From: CAXTKD01 sp964244885
GTDB lineage: Bacteria > Pseudomonadota > Alphaproteobacteria > Sphingomonadales > Sphingomonadaceae
Direction: 5' to 3'
Assembly (NCBI GenBank): GCA_964244885.1
Contig: CAXTKD010000011.1
Location: 1 to 64,000 of the forward strand
DNA: 64,000 bases
Positions 1-10,155 of the stretch are shown here, piece by piece. Numbering within the stretch: the first letter of the stretch is position 1; every line of letters starts with the position of its first letter. A model generated the notes under the pieces. The model was not told the DNA's origin and did not search any database. It saw nothing but the letters and a program-made list of their open reading frames with translations. The position numbers and the translations under genes are program-made.

Positions 1-63
1 GCGCTGTTCGAGTCGATCGAGCTCGATCAGATGCGCCGGGGCGTCATTCCCGCGAGCGCCTGA
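1..63 (+). CDS. C-terminal tail of an upstream gene (partial)
   Basis: An open frame enters from the left edge and closes at a TGA at 61-63, giving a 20-residue tail (ending RRGVIPASA). It is followed by a 66-base gap before the next gene. The tail is too short to assign a family. The frame is plausible because it is open to the edge, has GC-rich third positions, and no competing frame is convincing. Confidence 0.5.
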   Translation, partial: ALFESIELDQMRRGVIPASA

Positions 64-93
64 GCGGTCCTTGTGAAAACGGTATACGTTCGG

Positions 94-126
94 TAGCTAT
101 CCCCGCCTACAAGATGGGGATAGCTA
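94..126 (+). promoter_or_regulatory. 11-bp perfect hairpin that contains the RBS of the S10 peptidase
   Basis: TAGCTATCCCC (94-104) and GGGGATAGCTA (116-126) are perfect inverted copies around an 11-base loop. They end three bases before the ATG at 130. The only purine-rich RBS candidate, GGGGA at 116-120, lies inside the right arm, so a folded leader would hide it. This could be a translational switch or a DNA operator; the sequence alone does not decide. Confidence 0.55.
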
Positions 127-129
127 ACC

Positions 130-1680
130 ATGCGCCACTTCGCCCTGCTGCTCGCGACCGCCCTGACGCTCTCCGGCGGTGCCCAGGCGCAGGAAAAGGA
201 TGGCGAGACGGTTTCGACCCGGAAGGTCGAGACCGTCGTGACCGACGTCGACACTGCCAAGGCCTCCGCCACCGAGCAGGCTTATCCGCGCCAGCGCTCG
301 ATCCCGTTCCGCGGGCAGACGCTCGCCTACACCGTGACGCCGGGGACGCTGACCGTCCGCGATGACGACGGGGCGCCGATCGCCTCGATGTTCTACACCG
401 CCTACACCATCCCCTCGAAGGGCCGGGCGCGCCCGGTCACCTTCATGTACAACGGCGGCCCGGGCTCCTCGACGATGTGGCTGCACATGGGATCGTTCGG
501 GCCGATGAAGGTCGACGTCCCTGGCCTCACCGCGCTGCGCGGCGACCCGACGCGACTCATCCCCAATCAGGACACCATCCTCGACAAGACCGACATCGTC
601 TTCCTCGACGCGATCGGCACCGGCCTGTCGCGACCGCTCGGCAAGAGTGACGGCAAGCAGTTCTGGGGCGTCGACGGCGACCTCGACGCCTTCGCGCGCG
701 GCATCCAGCGCTATGTCACCAAATACGGCCGGTGGGACGCGCCCAAGTTCCTGCTCGGCGAAAGCTACGGCACGCTGCGCTCGGCGGGCCTCGTCAACAC
801 GCTGCAGGACCGGGGCATCAAGGTGGCGGGCGTGACGCTCGTATCGACCGTGCTCAACATCGGCCTGCTGTTCGATCCGTCGATGGACCAGGGCCAGATC
901 AATCTGTTCCCGACGCTGGCGGCGACAGCCTGGTATCACAACCGGATCCAGAACCGGCCCGCCGACCTCGACGCCTTCGCGAAGGCCGCGCAGGCTTTCG
1001 CCACCGGGCCTTATGCCGCGGCGCTCGCCAAGGGCGACGCGCTGCCGGCACAGGAGCGCGACGCGGTGGCGCGGGAGGCCTCGGCGATGCTCGGCGTCAG
1101 CGCCGACTTCCTGATCCGCTCCAACCTGCGCCCCGGCCCCGACCGCTTCCGCAAGGAGCTGCTGCGCGACCAGCGCCGCACCGTCGGCCGGCTCGACAGC
1201 CGCTTCGACGGCATCGATGTCGATGCTGGCGGCGAGGGTCCGGAGTTCGACGCCGCCAACGAGGCGATCGCCGGCGCTTTCATCGCCGCGATGAACAACT
1301 ATCTGTTCCGCGATCTCGGCTACCCGACGACGCTGCCCTATCGTCCGAACTATTATTCGGCGATCAGCCCGAATTGGGACTGGAAGCACCGGACGCCCGG
1401 CGGCGGCCGCCAGTTCGCCGGCAACACCACGGTCGACCTGAGCCAGGCGATGCGCCAGAATCGCCAGCTCAAGGTCCTCCAGTTGAACGGCTATTACGAC
1501 ATGGCGACGCCGTTCGCCGGCGCCGACTACGACCTTGAGCACATGGGCCTCGACGCGTCGCTCAAGGCGAACCTGACCTTCCGCTATTATCCCTCCGGCC
1601 ACATGATCTACATCGAGCCGGGCTCGTCGAAGCGCCTGAAGGCCGACCTCGACGCGTTCTATGACGGGGTGACGCAGTGA
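130..1680 (+). CDS. S10 family serine carboxypeptidase-like peptidase, secreted
   Basis: A 516-residue protein with a signal peptide (about residues 1-20, ending AQAQ), so it probably acts in the periplasm or outside the cell. The S10 alpha/beta-hydrolase signatures are present: oxyanion-region NGGPGSS near residue 108, the nucleophile elbow GESYG with Ser212, Asp457 in GYYDMATPF, and His491 in PSGHM. These form a full Ser-Asp-His triad, so it should be active as a carboxypeptidase-like enzyme on peptides; the substrate is unknown. The ATG at 130 is chosen because it gives the signal peptide and sits behind the hairpin-embedded RBS. The next gene overlaps its stop (GTGA), suggesting coupled translation. 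Confidence 0.9.
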   Translation: MRHFALLLATALTLSGGAQAQEKDGETVSTRKVETVVTDVDTAKASATEQAYPRQRSIPFRGQTLAYTVTPGTLTVRDDDGAPIASMFYTAYTIPSKGRARPVTFMYNGGPGSSTMWLHMGSFGPMKVDVPGLTALRGDPTRLIPNQDTILDKTDIVFLDAIGTGLSRPLGKSDGKQFWGVDGDLDAFARGIQRYVTKYGRWDAPKFLLGESYGTLRSAGLVNTLQDRGIKVAGVTLVSTVLNIGLLFDPSMDQGQINLFPTLAATAWYHNRIQNRPADLDAFAKAAQAFATGPYAAALAKGDALPAQERDAVAREASAMLGVSADFLIRSNLRPGPDRFRKELLRDQRRTVGRLDSRFDGIDVDAGGEGPEFDAANEAIAGAFIAAMNNYLFRDLGYPTTLPYRPNYYSAISPNWDWKHRTPGGGRQFAGNTTVDLSQAMRQNRQLKVLQLNGYYDMATPFAGADYDLEHMGLDASLKANLTFRYYPSGHMIYIEPGSSKRLKADLDAFYDGVTQ

Positions 1681-2084
1681 AATACGCCCAGTTCCACGGC
1701 CGGGCGCGGCGGCGCGAGTTCTGGCTGTTCGTGCTGTTCGTCTTCATCGTCGTCAGCATCGCCGCCAGCGTCGACTTCACGCTCGGGCTGGCGCCGCCCT
1801 GGGCCTATCTCGGCCGGCCCTGGTCGTTCGGGCAGATCCTTCCGGTGCATGTCCTCTACGGCGGGCCGTTCACCTTGCTGACCTCGCTGCTGCTGGTCAT
1901 CCCGAGCCTCGCGGTCACCGTGCGGCGGCTGCACGACAGCGACCGCTCGGGCGCCTGGGTGTTCATCAACCTCATCCCGTTCATCGGCGGGATCGTCATT
2001 CTGCTGTTCATGATCCTCGACGGGACGCCAGGCCCCAACGCTTACGGCCCCGACCCGCAGCGCCGCCGGCTGGAGCGCTATTAG
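1677..2084 (+). CDS. DUF805 inner-membrane protein
   Basis: A 135-residue protein starting at a GTG that overlaps the upstream stop (GTGA). It shows the DUF805 pattern: an N-terminal FHGRARRREFW-type segment, about three to four hydrophobic helices, and the signature VRRLHDSDRSG (about residues 81-91), followed by a C-terminal GxPGPNAYGPDP tail. The family's function is not established. Translational coupling to the S10 peptidase suggests co-expression only. Its stop overlaps the stop of the convergent symporter gene in the tetramer TTAG. Confidence 0.85.
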   Translation: MKYAQFHGRARRREFWLFVLFVFIVVSIAASVDFTLGLAPPWAYLGRPWSFGQILPVHVLYGGPFTLLTSLLLVIPSLAVTVRRLHDSDRSGAWVFINLIPFIGGIVILLFMILDGTPGPNAYGPDPQRRRLERY

Positions 2085-3343
2085 GGCGCGACCGGCTCGG
2101 GCGGGTCGTCGCCGAGCGGTGGACCGAGCTTGCCTTCCCATTTCGCGACGACGGTCGCGGCGACGGCGTTGCCGACGACGTTGGTGCCGGTGCGCCCCAT
2201 GTCGAGGAAGACGTCGACTCCGAGGATGAGCAGGATGCCCGCCTCCGGGATGCCGAAATGCTGGAGGTTGGCGGCGATCACGACGAGCGAGGCGCGCGGC
2301 ACCGCGGCGACGCCCTTCGAGGTGACGAGCAGCAGCAGCAGCATGGTGAACTGCTGGCCGAGGCTCAGCTCGATGCCATAGGCCTGCGCGATGAACAGCG
2401 AAGCGAAGGTGCAGTACATCATCGAGCCGTCGAGGTTGAACGAATAGCCCAAGGGCAGGACGAAGCTGACGATGCGCTTGGGGATTCCGAAGCGCTCCAG
2501 CTGCTCGAACAGGCGCGGGTAGGCGGCCTCCGAGCTGGCGGTCGAAAAGGCGATCAGGAAGGGCTCGCGGATGTAGCGGACGAGGCTCCCGATGCGGCCG
2601 CCGCCGACGACCAGCGCGCCCGCGCCGAGGATCAAGGCCCACAGGATGGCCAGCGCCAGGTAGAAGCCGCCGACGAACTGGCCGAAGGTCAGCAATATGC
2701 CGATGCCCTGCGTGGTGATCGCCGCCGCGATCGCCGCAAACACTCCGAACGGCGCGAAGCGCATGACGTAGTTGGTGACCTGAAGCATCACCGCGACCAG
2801 CGCCTCGACCGCGCGGACGATCGGCCTGGCGGCGTCGCCGACGGCGGTGATCGCCACGCCGAAGAACAGCGAGAAGATGACGATCTGAAGCACCTCGTTG
2901 GTCGCCATCGCTTCGATGATCGACTTTGGCACGAGGTGGCCGATGAAGTCCTTGAGGTTCGGAGTCGCGGTGACGCCGGCGCTGGCGTCGATGGGAGGCA
3001 GAGGCAAGTTGAGGTGCGCGCCCGGCTGGAGGAGGTTGACGACAACCATGCCGAGCGACAGCGAAACCACCGAGGCGACGAGGAACCAGAGGAGCGTCCG
3101 CCCGCCGATTCGCCCGAGCGCCGCGGTGTCGCCCATGTGCGCGACGCCGGTGACCAGAGTCGCGAAGACCAGCGGCGCGATGATCATCTTGATCAGGCGC
3201 AGAAAGACGTCGGTGACGACACCGAACCAGCCGGCCCACTCCTTGGCCTCTTCCGGCGAGGAGGCGCTGACGTTGCAGAAATAGCCGACGGCGATGCCGA
3301 GCAGCATCGCGATGATGATCCAGGTCGTCAGCTTGCGCGGCAT
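2081..3343 (-). CDS. Dicarboxylate/amino acid:cation symporter (DAACS family)
   Basis: A 420-residue polytopic protein of the glutamate/C4-dicarboxylate transporter family (GltP/DctA-like). Recognisable parts are the N-terminal helix block, the LRLIKMIIAPLVF segment (about residues 48-60), the serine-rich hairpin region, the SFNLDGSMMY motif (about 291-300) in the substrate/cation site, and a GRTGTNVVGN motif near residue 385. It should import anionic substrates with Na+ or H+; which substrate cannot be read from sequence. It is transcribed alone and converges on the DUF805 gene. The length fits the family. Confidence 0.9.
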   Translation of the reverse strand: MPRKLTTWIIIAMLLGIAVGYFCNVSASSPEEAKEWAGWFGVVTDVFLRLIKMIIAPLVFATLVTGVAHMGDTAALGRIGGRTLLWFLVASVVSLSLGMVVVNLLQPGAHLNLPLPPIDASAGVTATPNLKDFIGHLVPKSIIEAMATNEVLQIVIFSLFFGVAITAVGDAARPIVRAVEALVAVMLQVTNYVMRFAPFGVFAAIAAAITTQGIGILLTFGQFVGGFYLALAILWALILGAGALVVGGGRIGSLVRYIREPFLIAFSTASSEAAYPRLFEQLERFGIPKRIVSFVLPLGYSFNLDGSMMYCTFASLFIAQAYGIELSLGQQFTMLLLLLVTSKGVAAVPRASLVVIAANLQHFGIPEAGILLILGVDVFLDMGRTGTNVVGNAVAATVVAKWEGKLGPPLGDDPPEPVAP

Positions 3344-3652
3344 TCAGATCCCCCGAGTCGTCGGCTTAGAGTCCCAAGAGTCCCGCAAGTTCGGCAATTT
3401 CATTGCGCGGACACGCAACATCATGACGCCGGGCGGAGAAAGCGCAAGTTGAGCGGTCGCGCATGCAAAGGAACATAACAGGAACTGGAGTGCGCGTCGA
3501 TCAAAACCGCTCCGTCATCCGGCGGATCCGGTGGACGGAAGGCAGAGCGGCCCTCTCCCGCAAGCGGGCGCGGCATTTGCGCGGCGCGGGTGTCAGGACC
3601 CAAACACCCTCCCGTACGCGAGACCTCCATGCAAATCTTCAATTTTTGGTAT
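3344..3652. other. Intergenic region without a recognisable gene
   Basis: This stretch lies between the divergent symporter and DUF2975 genes. It holds presumed promoters for both. A short hairpin CCCGC-AA-GCGGG lies near 3557-3568. Small open frames here lack RBS and family features. I see no RNA gene or repeat. Confidence 0.5.
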
Positions 3653-3689
3653 TGTTGATATTCGATAATTGATATATCGTTTATCAACA
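3653..3689 (+). promoter_or_regulatory. AT-rich dyad and TTGATAT direct repeats upstream of the DUF2975/HTH pair
   Basis: TGTTGATA (3653-3660) and TATCAACA (3682-3689) form an inverted repeat. TTGATAT occurs twice, 14 bases apart (3655 and 3669). The AT content contrasts sharply with the flanks. The position, just ahead of the DUF2975-HTH operon, suits a promoter plus operator, possibly for the HTH protein encoded at 4228. This is inference from position and symmetry. Confidence 0.45.
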
Positions 3690-3707
3690 AACAATCGGAG
3701 ACCCTGC

Positions 3708-4226
3708 GTGATACATTCGTCTGCACTGCCCGTGGCCCGGATCACGTTGCGGATCCTGATCGTCTGCAATTGGGTGTCCGGCGCGGCGATCCTGTCGCTG
3801 CTGATCGCGACCATCACCGCCGAGCGGTGGACGTTTACCGCGCTCGGCATTGGGCCGGACTCGTGGATCCCGTCGGTCATCATGGGGTTGCGGGCGATCG
3901 CGCTGCTTGGGGTGATCGCGGTGCCGCTCAACGACGCCGTGCTTCGGCGGCTGCTGGCAATCACTGACACGGTGCGCGCAGGGGAGCCGTTTGTCGCGGC
4001 GAACGCCGTCCGCCTGCAAGCCATCGCCTGGGCGCTGCTGGCGCTCCAGCTGCTCAGCCTCGCCATCGGCGGCATCGGCAAGGCGATCTCAACCCCCGCC
4101 CACCCGCTTCACCTCGATGCCGGCTTCTCGACCAGCGGCTGGCTGGCGGTCCTGCTGACCTTCATCCTCGCGCGGGTGTTCTCCGAAGGCGCGCGGATGC
4201 GCGACGACCTCGACGGGACGGTGTGA
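3708..4226 (+). CDS. DUF2975 family inner-membrane protein
   Basis: A 172-residue membrane protein with four predicted hydrophobic helices, matching DUF2975 in size and layout: a long loop after helix 1, then a polar AITDTVRAGEPF-like stretch and the FxxxNAxRLxxIAWALL segment. The GTG at 3708 is preferred because GGAG lies at 3697-3700; a longer frame from a TTG at 3669 would start inside the AT-rich dyad. It is followed after one base by a small HTH gene, the usual pairing for this family. Function is unknown; the pairing suggests a membrane partner of the regulator. Confidence 0.8.
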   Translation: MIHSSALPVARITLRILIVCNWVSGAAILSLLIATITAERWTFTALGIGPDSWIPSVIMGLRAIALLGVIAVPLNDAVLRRLLAITDTVRAGEPFVAANAVRLQAIAWALLALQLLSLAIGGIGKAISTPAHPLHLDAGFSTSGWLAVLLTFILARVFSEGARMRDDLDGTV

Positions 4227-4227
4227 C

Positions 4228-4443
4228 ATGGCGATCGCCGTCAAGCTCGACGACCTGCTCCACGACCGCCGGATGACGCTGACCGAGCTCGCCGAACGCG
4301 TCGACATCACGCTCGCCAACCTGTCGATCCTGAAGACCGGCAAGGCGCGCGCCATCCGCTTCTCGACGCTGGAGGCGATTTGCGAGGCGCTGCGCTGCCA
4401 GCCCGGCGACCTGCTGGCGTTCCAGCCGGAGGCCGAGGGGTAG
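4228..4443 (+). CDS. Small HTH regulator, Xre/YozG-like
   Basis: A 71-residue protein made almost entirely of one helix-turn-helix domain: the LDDLLHDRRMTLTELAERV helix pair, then NLSILKTGKARAIRF and STLEAICEALRCQPGDLL. This is the compact Cro/CI-type fold seen in YozG-like proteins that accompany DUF2975 genes. It starts one base after the DUF2975 stop, so the two are co-translated. It probably binds its own promoter; the dyad at 3653-3689 is the obvious candidate site. Confidence 0.85.
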   Translation: MAIAVKLDDLLHDRRMTLTELAERVDITLANLSILKTGKARAIRFSTLEAICEALRCQPGDLLAFQPEAEG

Positions 4444-4509
4444 GCCCAACCGGCGGATTGTGCGCGGCGGGGTCGTCACCAGCGCCGCGAACCGCTAAGC
4501 GACCGCGCC

Positions 4510-6111
<1,602 letters not shown>

Positions 6112-6162
6112 CCGCTTCCCCCGCGTCTAGGCATCCGGCCTTACCCGTGCGAAGTCAGGCCT

Positions 6163-7209
6163 GTGACGAGCGCGCGACCCTTGCCATTGGCGGCGGACCT
6201 CTACGGCGATCTTGAGCCGGCCCCGAAAGTCGGCTTTCGCGACTATCTCCCCGGCCTCGGTGTCACCGCCGCAGCGACGCTGGCGGCGGGCTATCTGTCG
6301 GATCACTACGGCGCTCCGATCACTTTGATGGCGCTGCTCGTCGGCCTTGCCCTGAACTTCCTGAGCGGCGACGCGCGGCTGACGCCGGGGCTCGGCTTCG
6401 CGTCGCGGACCTTGTTGCGCTGGGGCATCGTGCTGGTCGGGGCGCGGGTGACATTCGAGCAGGTGTGGGGCCTGGGGCCGGTGGCGCTGATCGCGGTGGC
6501 GCTGATTCTGACCTTGACCCTGCTCGCCGGGGTGGCGAGCGCCCGGGCGCTCGGCTTCGGCGCGGCGTTCGGGACGCTGGCGGGCGGCGCGGTGGCGATC
6601 TGCGGCGCCTCGGCGGCGCTGGCGCTGGCGACGACGCTCGGCGAGAAGCGCGCCCCGCAGGCGCAGCTGACGCTGGTGCTGGTCGGCATCTCGTCGATGA
6701 GCGCGCTGGCGATGTTCCTCTACCCGATCCTCATGCGCGCGATCGGCTTCGGCGACACCCAGGCAGGGTTCGTGCTGGGGGCGGCGATCCACGACGTCGC
6801 GCAGTCGCTCGGCGCGGGCTACGCCTTCTCGCAAGGCGCCGGCGAGATCGCGGCGATCGTCAAGCTGACCCGCGTCGCGATGCTGGCGCCGGTGCTGGCG
6901 GCGGTCGCGGGGTTCTTCCCGCGCGACGGGAGACGCAGGATCGGCGTCGCGGCGGTGCCGTGGTTCGTCGTCGGCTTCTTCGCGCTCGCCGGCCTGAATT
7001 CGATTCCCGCCCTCATCCCGCATGCGGTGGCGGAAGGCGCGCAGGCCGGCGCGACCGCGCTCCTCGCCTGCGCGGTGACCGCGACCGCCATCCGCTCGCC
7101 GATGAGCGCGCTGCTCGCCACCGGCCCGCGCCCGCTGCTGGTGATCGCCGCGTCGAGCCTCGTCGCGCTGGCGCTGTCGGTCGGCGCGGCGGCGCTGCTG
7201 ATCCGCTAG
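6163..7209 (+). CDS. YeiH-family putative sulfate exporter
   Basis: A 348-residue membrane protein with about ten helices, matching the YeiH/UPF0324 (PSE) family. Typical segments are the LPGLGVT start of helix 1, GALLN-like LVGLALNFL, RWGIVLVGARVTFEQ, the glycine-rich GGAVAICGASAALA segment and HDVAQSLGAGYAFS. The family is annotated as putative sulfate exporters; direct evidence for substrate is thin. The start is a GTG at 6163; no strong RBS is visible, so the N-terminus is uncertain by some residues. Confidence 0.85.
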   Translation: MTSARPLPLAADLYGDLEPAPKVGFRDYLPGLGVTAAATLAAGYLSDHYGAPITLMALLVGLALNFLSGDARLTPGLGFASRTLLRWGIVLVGARVTFEQVWGLGPVALIAVALILTLTLLAGVASARALGFGAAFGTLAGGAVAICGASAALALATTLGEKRAPQAQLTLVLVGISSMSALAMFLYPILMRAIGFGDTQAGFVLGAAIHDVAQSLGAGYAFSQGAGEIAAIVKLTRVAMLAPVLAAVAGFFPRDGRRRIGVAAVPWFVVGFFALAGLNSIPALIPHAVAEGAQAGATALLACAVTATAIRSPMSALLATGPRPLLVIAASSLVALALSVGAAALLIR

Positions 7210-7272
7210 ACGGCCTGCATCAACGCCCGTTGGCGGTGAGCCCGTCGAACACGAAAGAGGCCCTTGCGGAAC

Positions 7273-7977
7273 TCAGGCTTCGCTCACGTCGGTGACCGCT
7301 CCGGTCTTGTCGGCGAAGACGGGCCTGGCGATTGGATGTGACACCGTGGCCGGCCACCTTGCTTCCAGGAACCGCGCCTTCTCGACCCCTTTGACGCTCA
7401 CCGCATCGCCCTGATTGCCGCCGAGGATATTGTAGTGGTCCTCGCTCTGCGAAACATAAAAACCCACGTGGCCCTTGCCGCTTCTCATCGACTCGCGCCA
7501 GAATACCATGACGGCGCCGGGCTGCGGCTCGGTCTTCACCCCGAACTTGGCCCATTGGCGGGCGCCGAGGGGGTTGGCGGGCAGCGGCTCCATCGGCAGT
7601 TGCGACGAGATGCAATGGGCGACGAACAGGCCGCACCATGGAATTTCGTCATCGCCATAGGCGATCCGGATATCCTTGCCCCATCCGATTATCAGCGGGT
7701 TGCTGGCCCTCGACGTGTCCTCCTTCACCCCGAGAAGCCGCTGCGCCTCCGCGAACCACGGCTGCACCGCCGCGAGACCGGGCACGATATTGGCTTTGGC
7801 GGGAAACAGCCGGGCGAGCGTCTGGGGACCGACGATCCCGTCGGCCCTGAGCTTCCACGCCGCCTGGAACGCCATGATCGCCGCCGCCGTCCTGCCGCCC
7901 CGAATGCCGTCGATGGGACCGACGTCGAAACCCATCCCGGCCAGCGCCGTCTGAATCGCTTTCATCTTCACGGCCAT
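7273..7977 (-). CDS. TIGR02594-family protein with peptidoglycan-binding domain
   Basis: A 234-residue protein. Residues 5-58 form a PG_binding_1-type domain (the GFDVGPIDGIRGGRT and GIVGPQTLARL segments). Residues about 72-220 match the TIGR02594/CHAP-like fold, with candidate catalytic Cys115 in PWCGLF and His170 in KGHVGFY. It probably binds or cleaves peptidoglycan, as in phage-like or autolytic enzymes. The ATG at 7977 is chosen because a strong GGGGGGAAG RBS precedes it and a longer frame would run through the tRNA gene. No signal peptide is seen. Confidence 0.82.
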   Translation of the reverse strand: MAVKMKAIQTALAGMGFDVGPIDGIRGGRTAAAIMAFQAAWKLRADGIVGPQTLARLFPAKANIVPGLAAVQPWFAEAQRLLGVKEDTSRASNPLIIGWGKDIRIAYGDDEIPWCGLFVAHCISSQLPMEPLPANPLGARQWAKFGVKTEPQPGAVMVFWRESMRSGKGHVGFYVSQSEDHYNILGGNQGDAVSVKGVEKARFLEARWPATVSHPIARPVFADKTGAVTDVSEA

Positions 7978-8138
7978 CGTCTTCCCCCCCGACTGGACGG
8001 CCGAAGCTGCCGCACGGCCCAAAGGGAGTCGAGTCGAGACCGCGTCGAAATGATCGCTATGAACCATCGATCGAATCCGTTTCGGATCGATTGCGCGCGT
8101 CGGCACGATAGATCGCAATGCGAACCATGTCCGGAAAT

Positions 8139-8213
<75 letters not shown>

Positions 8214-8350
8214 TCTGGCGCGCCGGAAAGCTGGTCCGGCGGGTGGAGGGCGGCTGATAGCGCCCGAAGTGGGAGGCCGCAAGCCTTAACTGGCACTTGG
8301 CAGCGTGGGGGGCGCACAGCATATGGGCGGCTTGAAGCTCAGGAGCAGCC

Positions 8351-9259
8351 GTGGCCAGCCTTTCGACCTCCGCCAGCGATCGCGCCAGCATCGAGGCGTT
8401 CAAGCGCGACGTGATCGACGCCTCGATGACCGCATTGGTCATCGTCGACTTCTGGGCGGAGTGGTGCGGGCCGTGCAAGCAATTGACGCCGGTGCTGGAG
8501 AAGCTCGCCGCCGATTATGCGGGGAAGGGCGTCCGGCTCGCCAAGATCGATGTCGACAAGAACAAGGCGGTGGCGGCGCAATTCCGAATCCAGACGATCC
8601 CGACGGTCTATGCGATCTTCCAGGGCCAGCCGGTCGCCGACCTCACGAACTACCGCACCGAGCCGCAATTGAAGGCGGTGCTCGACCAGTTGCTGGCGCA
8701 ATTGCCGATCGGCGGCGCGGTTGAGGCGCCGGGCGACGATCTGGAGCCGCTGATCGCCGCGGCGCAGGAGGCGCTGGCCGAAGGCGCGCACGACGAGGCG
8801 GCGCGGACCTTCGCGGCGCTCAACGGCGAGCTGCCCGAGCGCGCCGATGTCAGCGCTGGCCTCGCGCGGGCGCTGGTGGCGCTCGGCCGGCTCGACGAGG
8901 CCGAGGCGGCGCTGGCGGCGGTGAAGGGCGATTCGAAGGAGCCGGGCGTCGCGCAGGCCCGCGCCGCGCTGGCGCTGGCGCGCGAGGCGGCGCCGGTCGA
9001 TGATCTGGACGGCCTGCGAGCCCGCGTCGCTGCGGCGCCCGACGATCTGGCGCTGTCATACGAGCTTGCCGGCGGGCTGATGGCGCTGGGGCTTCGCGAC
9101 GAGGCGGCGGAGGCTCTGCTCGACAGCATCCGCCGCGACCGGACGTGGAACGACGGCGCGGCACGCGACCGTCTGTTGAAGCTGTTCGAGGCGGTCGGCC
9201 TCGCCGATCCGTGGGTGAACGCGACACGGCGCAAGCTTTCGACCATATTGTTCGCATGA
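8351..9259 (+). CDS. Thioredoxin-domain co-chaperone with TPR-like C-terminus (CnoX/YbbN type)
   Basis: A 302-residue protein. Residues about 10-115 form a thioredoxin domain with WCGPC (Cys39, Cys42). The remainder is alanine/leucine-rich helical repeats typical of the YbbN/CnoX TPR-like domain. CnoX proteins hold unfolded, oxidised clients and pass them to DnaK or GroEL. Unlike the E. coli form, this one retains both cysteines, as many alphaproteobacterial members do. The GTG start at 8351 has an AGGAG RBS. The ATGA overlap with the next gene indicates coupled translation in a three-gene operon. Confidence 0.88.
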   Translation: MASLSTSASDRASIEAFKRDVIDASMTALVIVDFWAEWCGPCKQLTPVLEKLAADYAGKGVRLAKIDVDKNKAVAAQFRIQTIPTVYAIFQGQPVADLTNYRTEPQLKAVLDQLLAQLPIGGAVEAPGDDLEPLIAAAQEALAEGAHDEAARTFAALNGELPERADVSAGLARALVALGRLDEAEAALAAVKGDSKEPGVAQARAALALAREAAPVDDLDGLRARVAAAPDDLALSYELAGGLMALGLRDEAAEALLDSIRRDRTWNDGAARDRLLKLFEAVGLADPWVNATRRKLSTILFA

Positions 9260-9879
9260 GCGACTCGCTGCCGACCAAGCTGCCGCTGTTTCCGCTGTCG
9301 GGCGCGCTGCTGCTGCCGCGCGGCACGCTGCCCCTGAACATCTTCGAGCCGCGCTATCTGGCGATGATCAAGGATGCGATGGCGGCGGGGCGGCTGGTCG
9401 GCATGGTGCAGCCCAAGGACGACGCGCCGCGGCCCGCGCTCTATCCGGTCGGCGGCGTCGGGCGGATCACCCAATTCTCCGAGACCGGCGACGGGCGCTT
9501 CATGATCGCTTTGTCGGGCGTCTCGCGCTTCCGCATCGCGGCCGAGCTGGAGGTCGACACGCCCTACCGGCAGGCAGAGGTGCTCTACGACGATTTCGCG
9601 GGCGACACCGAAGACGCCTCCAGCCTCGCCGCCGCGCAGCGCGCCGATGTCGAGCAGCGGCTGCGGACCTATCTCGACACGCAGGGGCTGTCGGCGGACT
9701 GGGACGCGGTGGCGTCGGCGGACGACGAGTCGCTGGTCAACACGATCGCCGCGGTCTGCCCATTCGACCCGGCGGAGAAGCAGGCGCTGCTGGAAGCGCC
9801 CGACGTGCCGGCGCGCGCCGCGACGCTCTCCGCGCTGATGGCCTTCGCGGCGCCGGTCGGCCGGCCGACGCTGCACTGA
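9256..9879 (+). CDS. Lon N-terminal (LON substrate-binding) domain protein
   Basis: A 207-residue protein consisting of a free-standing LON_substr_bdg domain. It begins LPLFPLSGALLLPRGTLPLNIFEPRYL, shown here only by its key FPLxGxLLLPxGxLxLxIFExRY pattern. There is no AAA+ or protease domain, so it is not Lon itself. Stand-alone members are presumed to bind proteins. It starts inside the stop of the CnoX-like gene (ATGA), and a Trm112-like gene begins one base after its stop, so the three are co-expressed and fit protein quality control. Confidence 0.88.
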   Translation: MSDSLPTKLPLFPLSGALLLPRGTLPLNIFEPRYLAMIKDAMAAGRLVGMVQPKDDAPRPALYPVGGVGRITQFSETGDGRFMIALSGVSRFRIAAELEVDTPYRQAEVLYDDFAGDTEDASSLAAAQRADVEQRLRTYLDTQGLSADWDAVASADDESLVNTIAAVCPFDPAEKQALLEAPDVPARAATLSALMAFAAPVGRPTLH

Positions 9880-9880
9880 G

Positions 9881-10057
9881 ATGGACGTTGATCCCCGCCT
9901 CCTCGAAATCCTCGTCTGCCCGATGACGAAGACGCGGCTGCGCTACGACCGGGACGCCCAGGAGCTGGTGAGCGACACCGCCGGGCTCGCCTATCCGATC
10001 CGCGACGGCGTGCCGATCATGCTGGTCGAGGAAGCTCGGGAATTGCCGCAGGGCTGA
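9881..10057 (+). CDS. Trm112 family protein
   Basis: A 58-residue protein starting one base after the upstream stop. It has the Trm112/YcaR fold pattern: LLEILVCP near the N-terminus, then a DxxxxELVSDTAGLAYPIRDGVPIML core. Only one cysteine (in VCP) remains of the usual zinc set. In eukaryotes and archaea Trm112 activates methyltransferases; bacterial small members are poorly understood. It is the last gene of the CnoX-like/LON operon. Confidence 0.87.
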   Translation: MDVDPRLLEILVCPMTKTRLRYDRDAQELVSDTAGLAYPIRDGVPIMLVEEARELPQG

Positions 10058-10155
10058 AGCCTCCGCTCTTTCGCGGGGATGACGGGGCGTTTTGGGGAGG
10101 GTGCGCTGGCCTATCCGCCGCCCTATATTCCGCGCGATCACCTGGGGAGCGCAGC

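Noticed and set aside
124..1602. A 492-codon minus-strand open frame at the left end
   Set aside because: It is antisense to the S10 peptidase with its intact catalytic triad, and has no domain.
3463..3672. A short plus-strand open frame in the symporter-DUF2975 gap
   Set aside because: No family features, no convincing RBS, and it runs into the AT-rich promoter dyad.
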